Positions 1 to 8,682 of a DNA stretch of 64,000 nt are shown piece by piece. The stretch comes from Clostridiales bacterium (GTDB taxonomy: Bacteria; Bacillota; Clostridia; Christensenellales; Aristaeellaceae), in assembly GCA_015056325.1 (NCBI GenBank), contig SVGL01000003.1, positions 1 to 64,000 of the forward strand. Direction: 5' to 3'. Position 1 is the stretch's first letter; the number at the start of each line of letters is the position of its first letter. Made by a program: the position numbers and the translations under genes. The notes under the pieces are model-generated. The model worked only from the letters and a program-made list of their open reading frames with translations. It did not search any database and was not told the origin of the DNA.

Positions 1-193
1 CTCCGCCGTGCCCCACGCTGAGAAGTCCTGGGCTGTGGCCAACACCCTGAACCACGACCTGACCAACCTGGTGCCCGGCACCATGCTGAAGACCCATAAG
101 AACTTCCAGCTGTTCGTGGACGCCAACTCCTACGCTGAGGCCGACGAGATCGTCACCCTGGTGGGCGAGACCACGGTGGAGGACTACCGTTAA
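1..193 (+). CDS. C-terminal fragment of an unidentified protein (cut by window edge)
   Basis: An open frame enters from the left edge (codon phase starts at base 2) and ends with TAA at 191-193, leaving about 63 residues. A GTG at base 8 could be read as a start, but no ribosome binding site is visible and the frame is open upstream, so this is almost certainly the end of a longer gene. The visible part reads as a soluble, folded C-terminus ending in VGETTVEDYR. I do not recognise the family. It is on the same strand as the following catabolic cluster but is separated from it by a strong hairpin. Confidence 0.6.
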   Translation, partial: SAVPHAEKSWAVANTLNHDLTNLVPGTMLKTHKNFQLFVDANSYAEADEIVTLVGETTVEDYR

Positions 194-245
194 TTGAGGA
201 ACATCCTCCGTTGACGCGCTATCCGCCTACTAATTGAATGAAGAT

Positions 246-307
246 GAGGCCGGTTCGGTCATACGGTAGGGAAGACCTGTAACCGTGTGTACCGAACCGG
301 CCTTTCT
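246..307 (+). terminator. Long inverted repeat, terminator or leader hairpin before the larA-like gene
   Basis: The arms AGGCCGGTTCGGT and ACCGAACCGGCCT pair perfectly over 13 bp, with inner pairing CATACGG/CCGTGTG, and are followed by a short T-rich stretch (TTTCTGT). It most likely terminates the upstream gene. A weak promoter-like pair, TTGACG (211-216) and TTGAAT (234-239) with a 17-bp spacer, lies just upstream, so the hairpin could instead be in the leader of the next transcript. Confidence 0.6.
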
Positions 308-342
308 GTAAGTTGATACGTTGTATTAAGGGAGAAATAATT

Positions 343-1620
343 ATGAGGATCGAGATTCCCTACGGCAAGGGGACGCAGCCGCTGAATGTTGAGGACAGCC
401 GCGTGCGCGGTGTGCTGACGCCCACCCATACGGAACACGTTGACGCCGATCAGCAGGAGCTGGTGCGTGCAGCCCTGGCAAGCCCCATCGGCTCTGCGCC
501 CCTGCATGAGATTGCCAAGGGCAAGGACAAGGTCGTTGTCATCACCAGCGATCACACCCGCCCCCTGCCAAGCAGCCTCACCCTGCCCCTGTATCTGGCA
601 GAGATCCGCAAGGGGAATCCGGATGCGGACATCACCATCCTCATCGCCACCGGCGTGCACCGCTCCCCTACGAGGGAGGAGATGTTCGCCAAGTACGGCC
701 CTGCCATCGTGGAGAATGAGAAGCTCCTTGTGCACAACGCGGGTGACGATGCCTCCCTGGTACGCATGGCGACGCTGCCCTCCGGCGGCGAACTGTGGCT
801 GAACAAGCTGGTCGCCGAGGCGGACCTGGTGGTCTCCGAGGGCTTTGTGGAGCCCCACTTCTTCGCGGGCTTCTCCGGCGGACGCAAGTCCATCCTGCCC
901 GGCGTCGCTGGCCGGAGGACCGTGCTGTACAACCACAACGCGTCCTTCATCCACGCCCGCGAGTCCCGCCAGGGCAACCTCCAGGGCAACCCCATCCACC
1001 GGGATATGGCCTTTGCGGCGGAAACCGCGAAGCTCGCCTTCATCCTGAACGTGCTGCTGGACGGCGACAAGCGGATCATCGCGGCCTTCGCGGGTGATTC
1101 CGTCAAGGCCCATGAGGCCGCCTGTGCGCTATGCCTGCAGCAGACCCGCGTCCCCGTGGTGGAGGCGGACATCGTCGTCACTTCCAACGGCGGCTACCCG
1201 CTGGATCAGAACATCTACCAGTGCGTCAAGGGCCTGACCGCCGCGGAAGCCTGCGTGCGTGAGGGCGGCGTGATTATCCTCAGCGCGGGCCTGGGCGACG
1301 GCCACGGCGGCGAGGCGTTCTATCATTGGTTCGCCGACCGCAAGGACGCAGACGAGGTCATGCGGGACATCGTCAACGTGCCCGCCGGCGAGACCCACAT
1401 GGATCAGTGGCAGGCGCAGATTCTGGCCCGTGTTCAGCAAAAGGCCTTCTGCATCTTCGTGACGGAGGAAGTCAACCGCGCGATGCTGGAGGACATGCAC
1501 ATGGGCTGGGCGCCCGACATGGACGCAGCCATGGCGATGGCCAGCGCCCGCATCGGCGAAGCGGCCAGCGTGACGGTCATCCCCGATGGCGTGGGCGTGA
1601 TCGTCAGCGCGGAAAAGTGA
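343..1620 (+). CDS. LarA-like (lactate racemase superfamily) protein
   Basis: The 425-residue product matches the LarA fold, the family of nickel-pincer-cofactor 2-hydroxyacid racemases. Visible motifs are DHTRP near residue 68, GVHRSPTREE near 105, EPHFFAGFSGGRKSILPG near 170-190 and NHNASF near 200. Their His and Lys residues match the positions that bind the Ni-pincer cofactor in LarA. I chose the ATG at 343 over the one at 313 because AAGGGAG at 328-334 fits it. Many LarA homologues act on 2-hydroxyacids other than lactate. With a neighbouring glycerate kinase, two sugar dehydrogenases and a polygalacturonase, a sugar-acid or other hydroxyacid substrate is as likely as lactate. No larB, larC or larE is in view. 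Confidence 0.85.
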   Translation: MRIEIPYGKGTQPLNVEDSRVRGVLTPTHTEHVDADQQELVRAALASPIGSAPLHEIAKGKDKVVVITSDHTRPLPSSLTLPLYLAEIRKGNPDADITILIATGVHRSPTREEMFAKYGPAIVENEKLLVHNAGDDASLVRMATLPSGGELWLNKLVAEADLVVSEGFVEPHFFAGFSGGRKSILPGVAGRRTVLYNHNASFIHARESRQGNLQGNPIHRDMAFAAETAKLAFILNVLLDGDKRIIAAFAGDSVKAHEAACALCLQQTRVPVVEADIVVTSNGGYPLDQNIYQCVKGLTAAEACVREGGVIILSAGLGDGHGGEAFYHWFADRKDADEVMRDIVNVPAGETHMDQWQAQILARVQQKAFCIFVTEEVNRAMLEDMHMGWAPDMDAAMAMASARIGEAASVTVIPDGVGVIVSAEK

Positions 1621-1636
1621 TAAGGAGGGTATGAAC

Positions 1637-2764
1637 ATGGAAGAGATCAAAGTTGCGCTCTTTGGCGTGGGCGGCTATGCTGCCAACTACCCCTATACCA
1701 TCGGCGTGCATCCCGAGGCCAACGTAAAGCTGGTGGCCGCTGTGGATCCCTTCAACAAGAACTGCGACATGTGCCCCGTCTATGACACGGCTGAGGAGCT
1801 CTTTGCCAACCACCAGCCCGACCTGGTGTGCGTGGCCACGCCCATCCACCTGCATGTGGAGCAGGTGGTGGAGGCCTTCCGCCACGGCTGCCACGTGGCG
1901 ATGGAGAAGCCCATTGCCGGCGATATGGATGGTGTGCGCAAGATTCTCGCTGCCCGGGACGAAGCGGGCAAAATGCTCTCCGTGGGCTTCAACATGTGCG
2001 CCGATCCCGCCATCCGTGCCGCCCGCGCGGACGCCCAGGCCGGCCTCTTCGGCAAGCCGGTGTCCTTCAAGACCATCGTGCTGTGGCCCCGCGGCCATGC
2101 CTACTACACCCGCGGCGGCGGCTGGGCCGGCAAGAAGTATGCCAAGAACGGCGCGCCCCTCTTTGACAGCGTGTTGTCCAACGCCACCGCTCATTACCTG
2201 ATGAACATGCTCTTCTTCCTGGGCGAGCCCCTTGAGACGCTGGATTGCCGCACCTACCGCGCCAACCCCATTGAGACCTACGATACGGCCATCGTCAAGG
2301 GCAAGACGGCTTCCGGTGTGGACGCGTTCATCGCCGTCAGCCATGCCGGCGATCCGGACAAGAAGCAGAATCCCTACTTCATCTATGAATACGAGAACGC
2401 CACCCTTGTTGGCGGCGACGTTGGCAAGGAAGAAGCCTACCTGGTCGCTCATTTCAAGGATGGTACCGTCAAAGAGTACGGCCGCGAGGGGCAGCGTCAC
2501 ATGGGCCCCTTCTGGTCGATGATCGGCGCGCTGCGCGGTACGGACGAAATCGCCTGCACCGGCGAGCAGGGCATGCTCCACGTGGACGCCATCGAGAAGA
2601 TGCGCGGTATTGAGCCCGATTCCACGCCCTTCCCCGCTGCCTGGCTGGCGGAGAAGAACGAGTACACCTGGGTGCCCGGCCTGGCGGAAGCCCTGTGGGA
2701 CTGCTTCGACAAGGCGGAGCTGCCCGATTGGGATCTGACCGCTGACAAGCTGGGCGAGGGCTGA
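1637..2764 (+). CDS. Gfo/Idh/MocA family NAD(P)-dependent oxidoreductase
   Basis: A 375-residue protein with an N-terminal Rossmann fold (VALFGVGGYAANY near residue 6) and the family EKP motif (MEKPIAGD near residue 95), which supplies the catalytic lysine. The C-terminal alpha/beta domain is the usual substrate-binding half. The family oxidises or reduces sugars, inositols and sugar acids. I prefer the ATG at 1637 over 1631 because AAGGAGG (1622-1628) is only two bases from 1631. It follows the larA-like gene by 16 bases and nearly abuts the next gene, so they are probably co-transcribed. Substrate unknown; the cluster suggests a uronate- or aldonate-derived compound. Confidence 0.85.
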   Translation: MEEIKVALFGVGGYAANYPYTIGVHPEANVKLVAAVDPFNKNCDMCPVYDTAEELFANHQPDLVCVATPIHLHVEQVVEAFRHGCHVAMEKPIAGDMDGVRKILAARDEAGKMLSVGFNMCADPAIRAARADAQAGLFGKPVSFKTIVLWPRGHAYYTRGGGWAGKKYAKNGAPLFDSVLSNATAHYLMNMLFFLGEPLETLDCRTYRANPIETYDTAIVKGKTASGVDAFIAVSHAGDPDKKQNPYFIYEYENATLVGGDVGKEEAYLVAHFKDGTVKEYGREGQRHMGPFWSMIGALRGTDEIACTGEQGMLHVDAIEKMRGIEPDSTPFPAAWLAEKNEYTWVPGLAEALWDCFDKAELPDWDLTADKLGEG

Positions 2765-2765
2765 T

Positions 2766-4253
2766 ATGGACGTATCCCGCAACGGCGGCGACGTCGCCTT
2801 CCGCACGGCTTTCTCCGATGAATACGATCTGGTGCAGGTGATGTGCGGCCTTTCCTCCATCCCGGAGAAGAACTGCCCGGTGGATTTCCGCCTGGCGGCC
2901 CTGCAGCGCAAGGGCTGCGGCGACATCTGGCACATGGATCAGGTGCTGGCCTTCTCCACCGACGAGTGCTCGCCCATGGTCATCCATGGGGAGGACATCG
3001 GCGGCAATCACGGCCACCCCTGCGCCATCCGGGTGACGGCTCCCGGCCACGGCAAGACCGTGCGGGATGTGGGCACCCTCTGGCATGACGAGGGCGGCAT
3101 GGGCTTCACCCTGCTGCGGGTGGAGCATGCAGACAAGCTGCTTTTCCTGTCGGAGAACGTGGGCGCTTCTAAGCTGGACTACGCCTTCGCCGATCATATC
3201 ACCGGCGCACTGACCTGCACGGACACCGGGGAGAAACTCTGCCCCAAAGCCCAGCAGGGCGGCGTGCAGCTGACCCCCGCCATCCGCCATGTCCGTCGGG
3301 AAGCGGTCTGCCTCAAGGACGGCGTGTGGCGGCCCATTGACTATGTTGAGGGCTGCGACTGCGCCGAGATCCGCGAGGAATACGAGATCATCAACCCGGC
3401 TACGGTGGCGCGGGCCATCCGTGACGAGCGGCCCGAGGGCGGCTATACCGTGCAGCCCACTCTGGCGGCAGGGGAGGCCATGTTTATCCACCGCATGACT
3501 TACCGCGTTGAAAACGACGGCGCCATCCTGTGCTCCTTCGACCACGAATGCCTGCAGGACGTGCCCATGCCCTACTATCTGGGCATCATGCACCAGCTCA
3601 AATGCGATGTGTACGGCGGCGGCGTGCGGCGCTACATGCCCAAAGTGCGGCCCTTCGAGGCCAAGGGCATCCGGGTGGATTTCACCCGTCTCCACCCCAC
3701 CACGGCGGAGACCATGCCGGATTACGTTCCCCTGACCCCCGATTTATGGACGAACCCCACCTCCCCGCCGGAGAGGCAAATTGATTTCATCTGCCGCCCG
3801 GACGGCACTCCGGCGGTGGGCTTTGCCTCCGGCTTCCTGCCGGTGGACGACGGAGAACCTGCCCGGCGCGCAGCCAATATCACCGATGCGGGCACGCTGG
3901 TCAAGTCCTGCAAGACCTATCCGACCTTCGCCGGCGGTCTGGCAAGCGTCCGCCATCCCAAGGAACCTCACCCCACCTTCCCCCGCCTCAAGGGCACGGC
4001 GTACAAGAAGTACTTCCTGCCGGAGGCTGCGGGCGCGTGCTGCTACACCGTGCCCCACGCCGGGGACACCTATGTCTATATGGACTTTTTCTCTGACGAA
4101 CCCCATCAACTGACCTACACGAAAGTCCCCGGGAAGGTAGCCCTGCTGCTGGAAGCCGATGTTTCCTGCCGCATGGATGACACCGCCCTCACCGCCCAGG
4201 GGACGGCGGGCTTTGCAGCCTTCTGCGTCACCGCCCCCGCGAAGAAAGGATGA
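2766..4253 (+). CDS. Unrecognised 495-residue protein in the catabolic cluster
   Basis: The frame begins one base after the preceding stop and ends in an overlap with the transporter gene, so it belongs to the same operon. No signal peptide or membrane segment is visible, so it should be cytoplasmic. I do not recognise a family. Notable features are His/Cys/Gly-rich stretches such as GEDIGGNHGHPC near residue 80, several WHMD/WHDE segments and many acidic and histidine residues, which would suit a metal-dependent enzyme made mostly of beta strands. Its place between two dehydrogenases and a transporter argues for a catalytic role on a small sugar acid, but this is inference. Confidence 0.6.
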   Translation: MDVSRNGGDVAFRTAFSDEYDLVQVMCGLSSIPEKNCPVDFRLAALQRKGCGDIWHMDQVLAFSTDECSPMVIHGEDIGGNHGHPCAIRVTAPGHGKTVRDVGTLWHDEGGMGFTLLRVEHADKLLFLSENVGASKLDYAFADHITGALTCTDTGEKLCPKAQQGGVQLTPAIRHVRREAVCLKDGVWRPIDYVEGCDCAEIREEYEIINPATVARAIRDERPEGGYTVQPTLAAGEAMFIHRMTYRVENDGAILCSFDHECLQDVPMPYYLGIMHQLKCDVYGGGVRRYMPKVRPFEAKGIRVDFTRLHPTTAETMPDYVPLTPDLWTNPTSPPERQIDFICRPDGTPAVGFASGFLPVDDGEPARRAANITDAGTLVKSCKTYPTFAGGLASVRHPKEPHPTFPRLKGTAYKKYFLPEAAGACCYTVPHAGDTYVYMDFFSDEPHQLTYTKVPGKVALLLEADVSCRMDDTALTAQGTAGFAAFCVTAPAKKG

Positions 4254-4258
4254 ATACC

Positions 4259-5212
4259 ATGGTGCTTGTCGGCCTTGTGTCGCTGATGATTCTGTTTTTT
4301 TCTTTCCAGTCGCTCTTTACGCGCCTGTACTCCGCCAATTACGCCGGTCCTGACGCCGGCAAGGCCACGCCGGTGTTCTCCGTGTGCTACGGTGTGTTCA
4401 TTGCGGCGGCGTCCTTCTTCCTGGGCGGGATGAGCTTCTCTCCCTCCTGGCAGACGATCCTGCTGGGCCTGCTCAACGCGGTCATGCTGGTCCTGTACAA
4501 CACCTCCATCATCGAGGCCGGCAACCGCGGCTCCTACTCCTTCCTGATGGTGGCGAGCATGTTCGGCGGCATCCTGGTGCCCATGGCCATCGGCCTGATC
4601 TTCCTGGGCGAGAGCCTCAACTACCTGCAGATTATCGCGGTGCTGATGATGCTGGTCTCCCTGGTGCTGATGAACGCCCGCAGCATCTCCTTCAAGGGCG
4701 CCTCCAAGAGCTACTACCTGTGGTGCATCGCGCTGTTCTTTGCCAACGGCCTCTACGGCGCCATCAACAACCTGCAGACCCAGGTCATGGACGGCGCTGA
4801 GCGCACCGAGATGCTCACCATCCTGTACCTGTGCTCTGCGCTGGCGGCCATCGGCATGGAGGTCTTCAAGGGACAGGGCAAGGGCCTGGTGAAGGGCTTC
4901 AAGATGGGCAAGAAGTCCGCGTTGTTCATGGTCATCACCTGCCTCTCCGCCACTGCGGCGGCGAACCTGCTGCTCTATATCCTCACCCTGATGTCCTCCA
5001 GCGTGCTGTATACCATCGACTCCGGCGCGGTGCTGGTGCTGTCCATCCTGTATTCCCTCGTTCTTTTCAAGGAGAAGCCCACCTGGGAGGTGGTCATCGG
5101 CATGGTGATCGCCGTGGCCAGCATCGTGCTCATCAACGTGCCTGTCGGCCAGGAGGCGGCGCAGGAAGTCACCGAAGTGGCCCGCGTGCTGCTCCAGGGC
5201 GTGCCTGTGTAA
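4259..5212 (+). CDS. EamA/DMT-family transporter
   Basis: A hydrophobic protein of about 317 residues with roughly ten predicted membrane helices, as expected for the drug/metabolite transporter superfamily. EamA-like helix pairs recur, for example VLMMLVSLVLMNARSISF near residue 140 and VIGMVIAVASIVLINVP near 288. The ATG at 4259 is preferred over 4250, since AAAGGA at 4244-4249 is nine bases upstream. The upstream gene stops at 4253. The likely role is uptake or export of the metabolite handled by this cluster. Confidence 0.85.
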   Translation: MVLVGLVSLMILFFSFQSLFTRLYSANYAGPDAGKATPVFSVCYGVFIAAASFFLGGMSFSPSWQTILLGLLNAVMLVLYNTSIIEAGNRGSYSFLMVASMFGGILVPMAIGLIFLGESLNYLQIIAVLMMLVSLVLMNARSISFKGASKSYYLWCIALFFANGLYGAINNLQTQVMDGAERTEMLTILYLCSALAAIGMEVFKGQGKGLVKGFKMGKKSALFMVITCLSATAAANLLLYILTLMSSSVLYTIDSGAVLVLSILYSLVLFKEKPTWEVVIGMVIAVASIVLINVPVGQEAAQEVTEVARVLLQGVPV

Positions 5213-5230
5213 CAGGGGAGGAAGACAAAT

Positions 5231-6046
5231 ATGCTGCAAAAGACCGTCATGGTGCCCACCACGCAGGACTGCAACGTCCCGGTGGACCTGTATGTGCCCG
5301 ATACCTGCCGCTTTGTGAATCCTGACATCCGCCGCCCTGCGGTGGTGGTGGTGCCCGGCGGCGGCTACAGCCACCTGGGCGAGCGCGAGATGGAGACCAT
5401 CGCCATGCGCTTCATGGCCCACGGCTACAATGCCTTCGTGGTGCGCTACCGCTTTGCGCCCTATCGCTTCCCCGCACCCCAGCAGGACGTGGCGGCGGCT
5501 ATGGGCTACATCCGCGCCCATGCGGCGGAGCTGCACACCAACCCCGACCGCATCGCCATGATCGGCTTCTCCGCCGGCGGACACCTGGCGGGCTACATAG
5601 GCGTGCAGTGGCAGAATGCGGAGCTCTGGGAGCCCCTGGGCCTCACCCCGGAGGACGTGCGCCCCAACGCCCTGGTGCTGTGCTACGGCGTGCTGACCTA
5701 CGGCGAGTTCGCCGAAACCAGCAGCTACGAGCACCTCACCGGCAGCAGCGATCCTAAGGTGCACGAGGAAGTCTCCGTGGTGAAGCACGTGTCGGAGAAG
5801 TGCCCGCCGACCTTTATGTGGGCGCCCTTTGACGATACCGTCGTCCCCGTGGAGAACACCCTGGAAATGGCCATGGCCCTTTCCCGCCACAAGATCCACA
5901 CCGAGGTGCACATCTTCCCCGAAGGCCTTCACGGCGCGGCGCTGTGCAACGAGCAGTGCGCGGGCGTGGTGAACCCCCAGTACGATCTGCCGGAGCTGGC
6001 CCACTGGCCGGAGCTGGCGGTCAAGTTCCTGAAGAAGTACATGTAA
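5231..6046 (+). CDS. Alpha/beta hydrolase, carbohydrate esterase-like
   Basis: A 271-residue alpha/beta hydrolase. The oxyanion-hole region VVVPGGGYSHLGERE (near residue 38) resembles the HGGG-type motif of BD-FAE/acetyl-xylan esterase-like enzymes. The nucleophile elbow is GFSAGG near residue 115, and a late His in EGLHG near residue 237 completes the triad with an Asp from the FDDTVVP segment. No signal peptide, so it is intracellular and would act on imported acetylated or feruloylated oligosaccharides or on a lactone. A strong site (GGGGAGGAAG) precedes the ATG, and the gene lies between a transporter and a dehydrogenase in one operon. Confidence 0.8.
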   Translation: MLQKTVMVPTTQDCNVPVDLYVPDTCRFVNPDIRRPAVVVVPGGGYSHLGEREMETIAMRFMAHGYNAFVVRYRFAPYRFPAPQQDVAAAMGYIRAHAAELHTNPDRIAMIGFSAGGHLAGYIGVQWQNAELWEPLGLTPEDVRPNALVLCYGVLTYGEFAETSSYEHLTGSSDPKVHEEVSVVKHVSEKCPPTFMWAPFDDTVVPVENTLEMAMALSRHKIHTEVHIFPEGLHGAALCNEQCAGVVNPQYDLPELAHWPELAVKFLKKYM

Positions 6047-6061
6047 TTGAGGTGCAGGGAG

Positions 6062-7321
6062 ATGAAGCTTGGTAATGCAGGCCGCACAATTCGAGTGGGC
6101 GTGATTGGCCTGGGCAACCGCAGCAGGGAGCAGATCCGCTGCCTGGTCTCCATGAAGGACGTGGAGATCGCCGCGGTGTGCGACGTATACGCTGACCGCG
6201 TGGAGCGTGCCCAGAACAATATTGAGCAGCAGTGCGGCGTCCGTCCTGAGGGTACCCTCGACTACCGCGAGGTCAACGCCCGCGATGACATCGAGGCGGT
6301 GTTCATCTTCTCCAGCTGGCAGACCCATCTTCCCATTGCGGTGGACGCCATGAAGCATGGCAAGACCCCGGCGATGGAGGTGGGCGGCGCGTCCTCCCTG
6401 GAGGAGTGCTGGGAGCTGGTGCGTACCAGCGAATCCACCGGCATCCCCGTGATGCTGCTGGAGAACTGCTGTTACAACAAGGAAGAGATGGCCCTGCTGC
6501 GGATGGTCCGCGAGGGCGTCTTCGGCGAGATCGTGCACTGCCGCGGCGGCTATCAGCACGACCTGCGGGAGGAGATCGGCAACGGCGACATCAATCGCCA
6601 CTACCGCCAGGATCACTTCATGCACCGCTGCGCCGAGCTCTACCCAACCCACGAGCTGGGGCCCATCGCCCAGTATCTGAATCTCAACCGCGGCAACCGC
6701 ATGCTGACGCTGGTCTCCATGGCCACCAAGGCCGTCGGGCAGCACCTGTGGATGCAGGAAAACCGCGCCGATTCCCCGCTCTCCCAGGCGAAGTTCAACC
6801 AGGGCGACGTGGTCACCACCATGATCAAGTGCGCCAACGGCGAGACCATCGTCCTCACTCACGACTGCACGCTGGCCCGGCCCTATTCCCGGGGCGGATA
6901 CCTGCAGGGCACCAAGGGCCTGTGGCAGGAGGACGGCCGCCTGATCTACCTGGAGGGCCGCACCAAGCTTGGTCCCCACGGCGAGCACAACTTTGTGCCC
7001 GATACGGACATCATGGCGCAGTATCAGCATCCTCTGTGGAAGGAGTACGAGGAGTACGGCCTTCGCGGCGGCCACGGCGGGATGGATTTCCTGTGCCTGC
7101 GCGCCTTTATCGAGTCGCTGCAGAAGGGCGTTGCCTTCCCCATTGACGTATACGACGCGGCGGCCTGGATGGCCATCACCTGCCTGAGCGAGCAATCCAT
7201 TGCCCTGGGCTCCATGCCCGTGGCGGTGCCGGACTTCACCGGCGGCCGCTGGATCAAGCGCGAATCCCGCCCGGGGGACATCTTCTCCCTGGATGCGGTC
7301 TGCCCCGAAGCCTTCGAATGA
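6062..7321 (+). CDS. Second Gfo/Idh/MocA family oxidoreductase
   Basis: A 419-residue protein with a Rossmann start (RVGVIGLGNRSREQ) and, at the EKP position, MEVGGASS (near residue 107). That position lacks the usual catalytic lysine, so it may be a variant with altered chemistry, as seen in glycosidase-like or isomerase-like members of the fold. The C-terminal half has DFTGGRWIKRESRPGD. I chose the ATG at 6062 rather than the TTG at 6047, with GAGGTG at 6049-6054 as binding site. It shares the operon with the esterase and glycerate kinase. Confidence 0.8.
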   Translation: MKLGNAGRTIRVGVIGLGNRSREQIRCLVSMKDVEIAAVCDVYADRVERAQNNIEQQCGVRPEGTLDYREVNARDDIEAVFIFSSWQTHLPIAVDAMKHGKTPAMEVGGASSLEECWELVRTSESTGIPVMLLENCCYNKEEMALLRMVREGVFGEIVHCRGGYQHDLREEIGNGDINRHYRQDHFMHRCAELYPTHELGPIAQYLNLNRGNRMLTLVSMATKAVGQHLWMQENRADSPLSQAKFNQGDVVTTMIKCANGETIVLTHDCTLARPYSRGGYLQGTKGLWQEDGRLIYLEGRTKLGPHGEHNFVPDTDIMAQYQHPLWKEYEEYGLRGGHGGMDFLCLRAFIESLQKGVAFPIDVYDAAAWMAITCLSEQSIALGSMPVAVPDFTGGRWIKRESRPGDIFSLDAVCPEAFE

Positions 7322-7330
7322 GGTGAAAAT

Positions 7331-8563
7331 ATGAACCATGACCTGCGCAGGGACGCAGACGCGATCATCCGCGAGGCCATTACGGCGGTGCTGCCGGATG
7401 CCGCGGTGCGCCGCGCCCTGGAAAACCGGGAATTCACCGGCAGGGTGCTGCTGGTGGCTGCGGGCAAGGCGGCCTGGCAGATGGCCAAAACCGCTGCCGA
7501 CTGCCTGGGCGACCGGATCGACAGCGGCGTTGTCGTGACCAAATATGACCATGTGAAGGGGGATATCCCCCATTGCGCCTGCGTGGAGGCGGGCCATCCT
7601 GTGCCGGATGAGAACTCCTTCCGTGGGACGCAGCTGGCGCTGGACCTTGTTACCGGATTGACGGAGAAGGACACGGTGCTGTTCCTGCTCTCCGGCGGCG
7701 GCTCGGCGCTGTTTGAGAAGCCCCTCATCCCCGGCGCGGAGCTGCAGGATATCACGTCCCAGCTGCTGGCCAGCGGCGCGGATATTGTGGAGATGAACAC
7801 CATCCGCAAGCGGCTTTCCGCCGTCAAGGGCGGACGCTTCGCCCAGCTGTGCGCTCCGGCGCAGGTGATCACCGTGGTGCTCTCCGACATCATCGGCGAC
7901 CCGCTGGACATGATCGCCTCCGGCCCGGCCTACCCGGATTCCTCCACCTGCGAGCAAGCCCTCGCCATCGCGGAGAAGTACGGATTGCGCCTGTCCGATG
8001 CGGCCTGGGCGCTGCTGCGTCAGGAGACCCCCAAGGCGCTGAGCAACGTCACCACCCTGGTGAACGGCTCCGTGCGGGAGCTGTGCGCGGCGGCGGCGAA
8101 GGCGTGCGAGGGCCTCGGCTACACCCCGGTACTGCTGACGGACTGCCTCAGCTGCCAGGCGAAGGAAGCCGGCTCGTTCCTGGCATCCATCGTGCGCAGC
8201 CACGCCGGCAGCGGCGAGGCGCTGGCCTTCATCGCCGGCGGCGAAACGGTGGTGAAGCTCACCGGCAAAGGCCTGGGCGGGCGCAATCAGGAGCTGGCCC
8301 TGGCGGCCGCGGCGGGCATCGACGGCATCGCAAACGCGGCGGTGTTCTCCGTGGGCTCGGACGGCACCGACGGCCCCACCGATGCAGCCGGCGGCTATGC
8401 GGACGGCGACACGGCGGCGGAGCTCCGAGCACAGGGCGTTATGATCGACGCTGTGCTCCGGGACAACGACGCTTACCACGCCCTGCAGAAGACCGGCGGC
8501 CTCATTATCACTGGCGCGACGGGCACCAACGTCAACGACGTGGCCGTGGCGCTGCTGCGCTGA
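7331..8563 (+). CDS. Glycerate 2-kinase, MOFRL (GckA/TtuD) family
   Basis: A 410-residue protein that follows the GckA/TtuD pattern: VAAGKAAWQMAK near residue 40, LLSGGGSALFEKP near 118, and the C-terminal MOFRL domain with GKGLGGRNQELALAAA near 315 and SVGSDGTDGPTDAAGG near 340. This family phosphorylates D-glycerate to 2-phosphoglycerate, the last step in catabolism of several sugar acids (glucarate, galactarate, tartronate) and hydroxypyruvate. Its presence after two dehydrogenases and a LarA homologue suggests the pathway yields glycerate. It is the last gene before a structured repeat element. Confidence 0.9.
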   Translation: MNHDLRRDADAIIREAITAVLPDAAVRRALENREFTGRVLLVAAGKAAWQMAKTAADCLGDRIDSGVVVTKYDHVKGDIPHCACVEAGHPVPDENSFRGTQLALDLVTGLTEKDTVLFLLSGGGSALFEKPLIPGAELQDITSQLLASGADIVEMNTIRKRLSAVKGGRFAQLCAPAQVITVVLSDIIGDPLDMIASGPAYPDSSTCEQALAIAEKYGLRLSDAAWALLRQETPKALSNVTTLVNGSVRELCAAAAKACEGLGYTPVLLTDCLSCQAKEAGSFLASIVRSHAGSGEALAFIAGGETVVKLTGKGLGGRNQELALAAAAGIDGIANAAVFSVGSDGTDGPTDAAGGYADGDTAAELRAQGVMIDAVLRDNDAYHALQKTGGLIITGATGTNVNDVAVALLR

Positions 8564-8576
8564 ACATCAACGCAAC

Positions 8577-8668
8577 GAGGTCGGCCTCCAGGCCGACTAA
8601 CGACAGCGATTGCTTGCAATCGCGGAGTGTAGCCAGCGCTGAGCCTTGTGCTCAGTGATGGCCGAAGA
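8577..8668 (+). repeat. Structured intergenic repeat, family 1, copy 1
   Basis: This 92-bp spacer element has three hairpins: P1 GTCGGCC-TCCA-GGCCGAC, P2 GCGATTGC-TT-GCAATCGC and P3 TGAGC-CTTGT-GCTCA. It ends in GATGGCCGAA, just before the ribosome binding site of the GH3 gene. A second copy at 18064-18152 keeps P2, the linkers and the P3 loop almost unchanged, while P1 and P3 differ in sequence but still pair. This points to selection on structure, as either a folded RNA or a REP-like palindromic element. Confidence 0.75.
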
Positions 8669-8682
8669 AAGGAGATACGATC

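Noticed and set aside
4115-8479. Antisense open frame of 1454 codons opposite the transporter-to-kinase genes
   Set aside because: It spans several well-supported + strand genes and their junctions and has His/Arg/Gly-rich composition typical of antisense frames.
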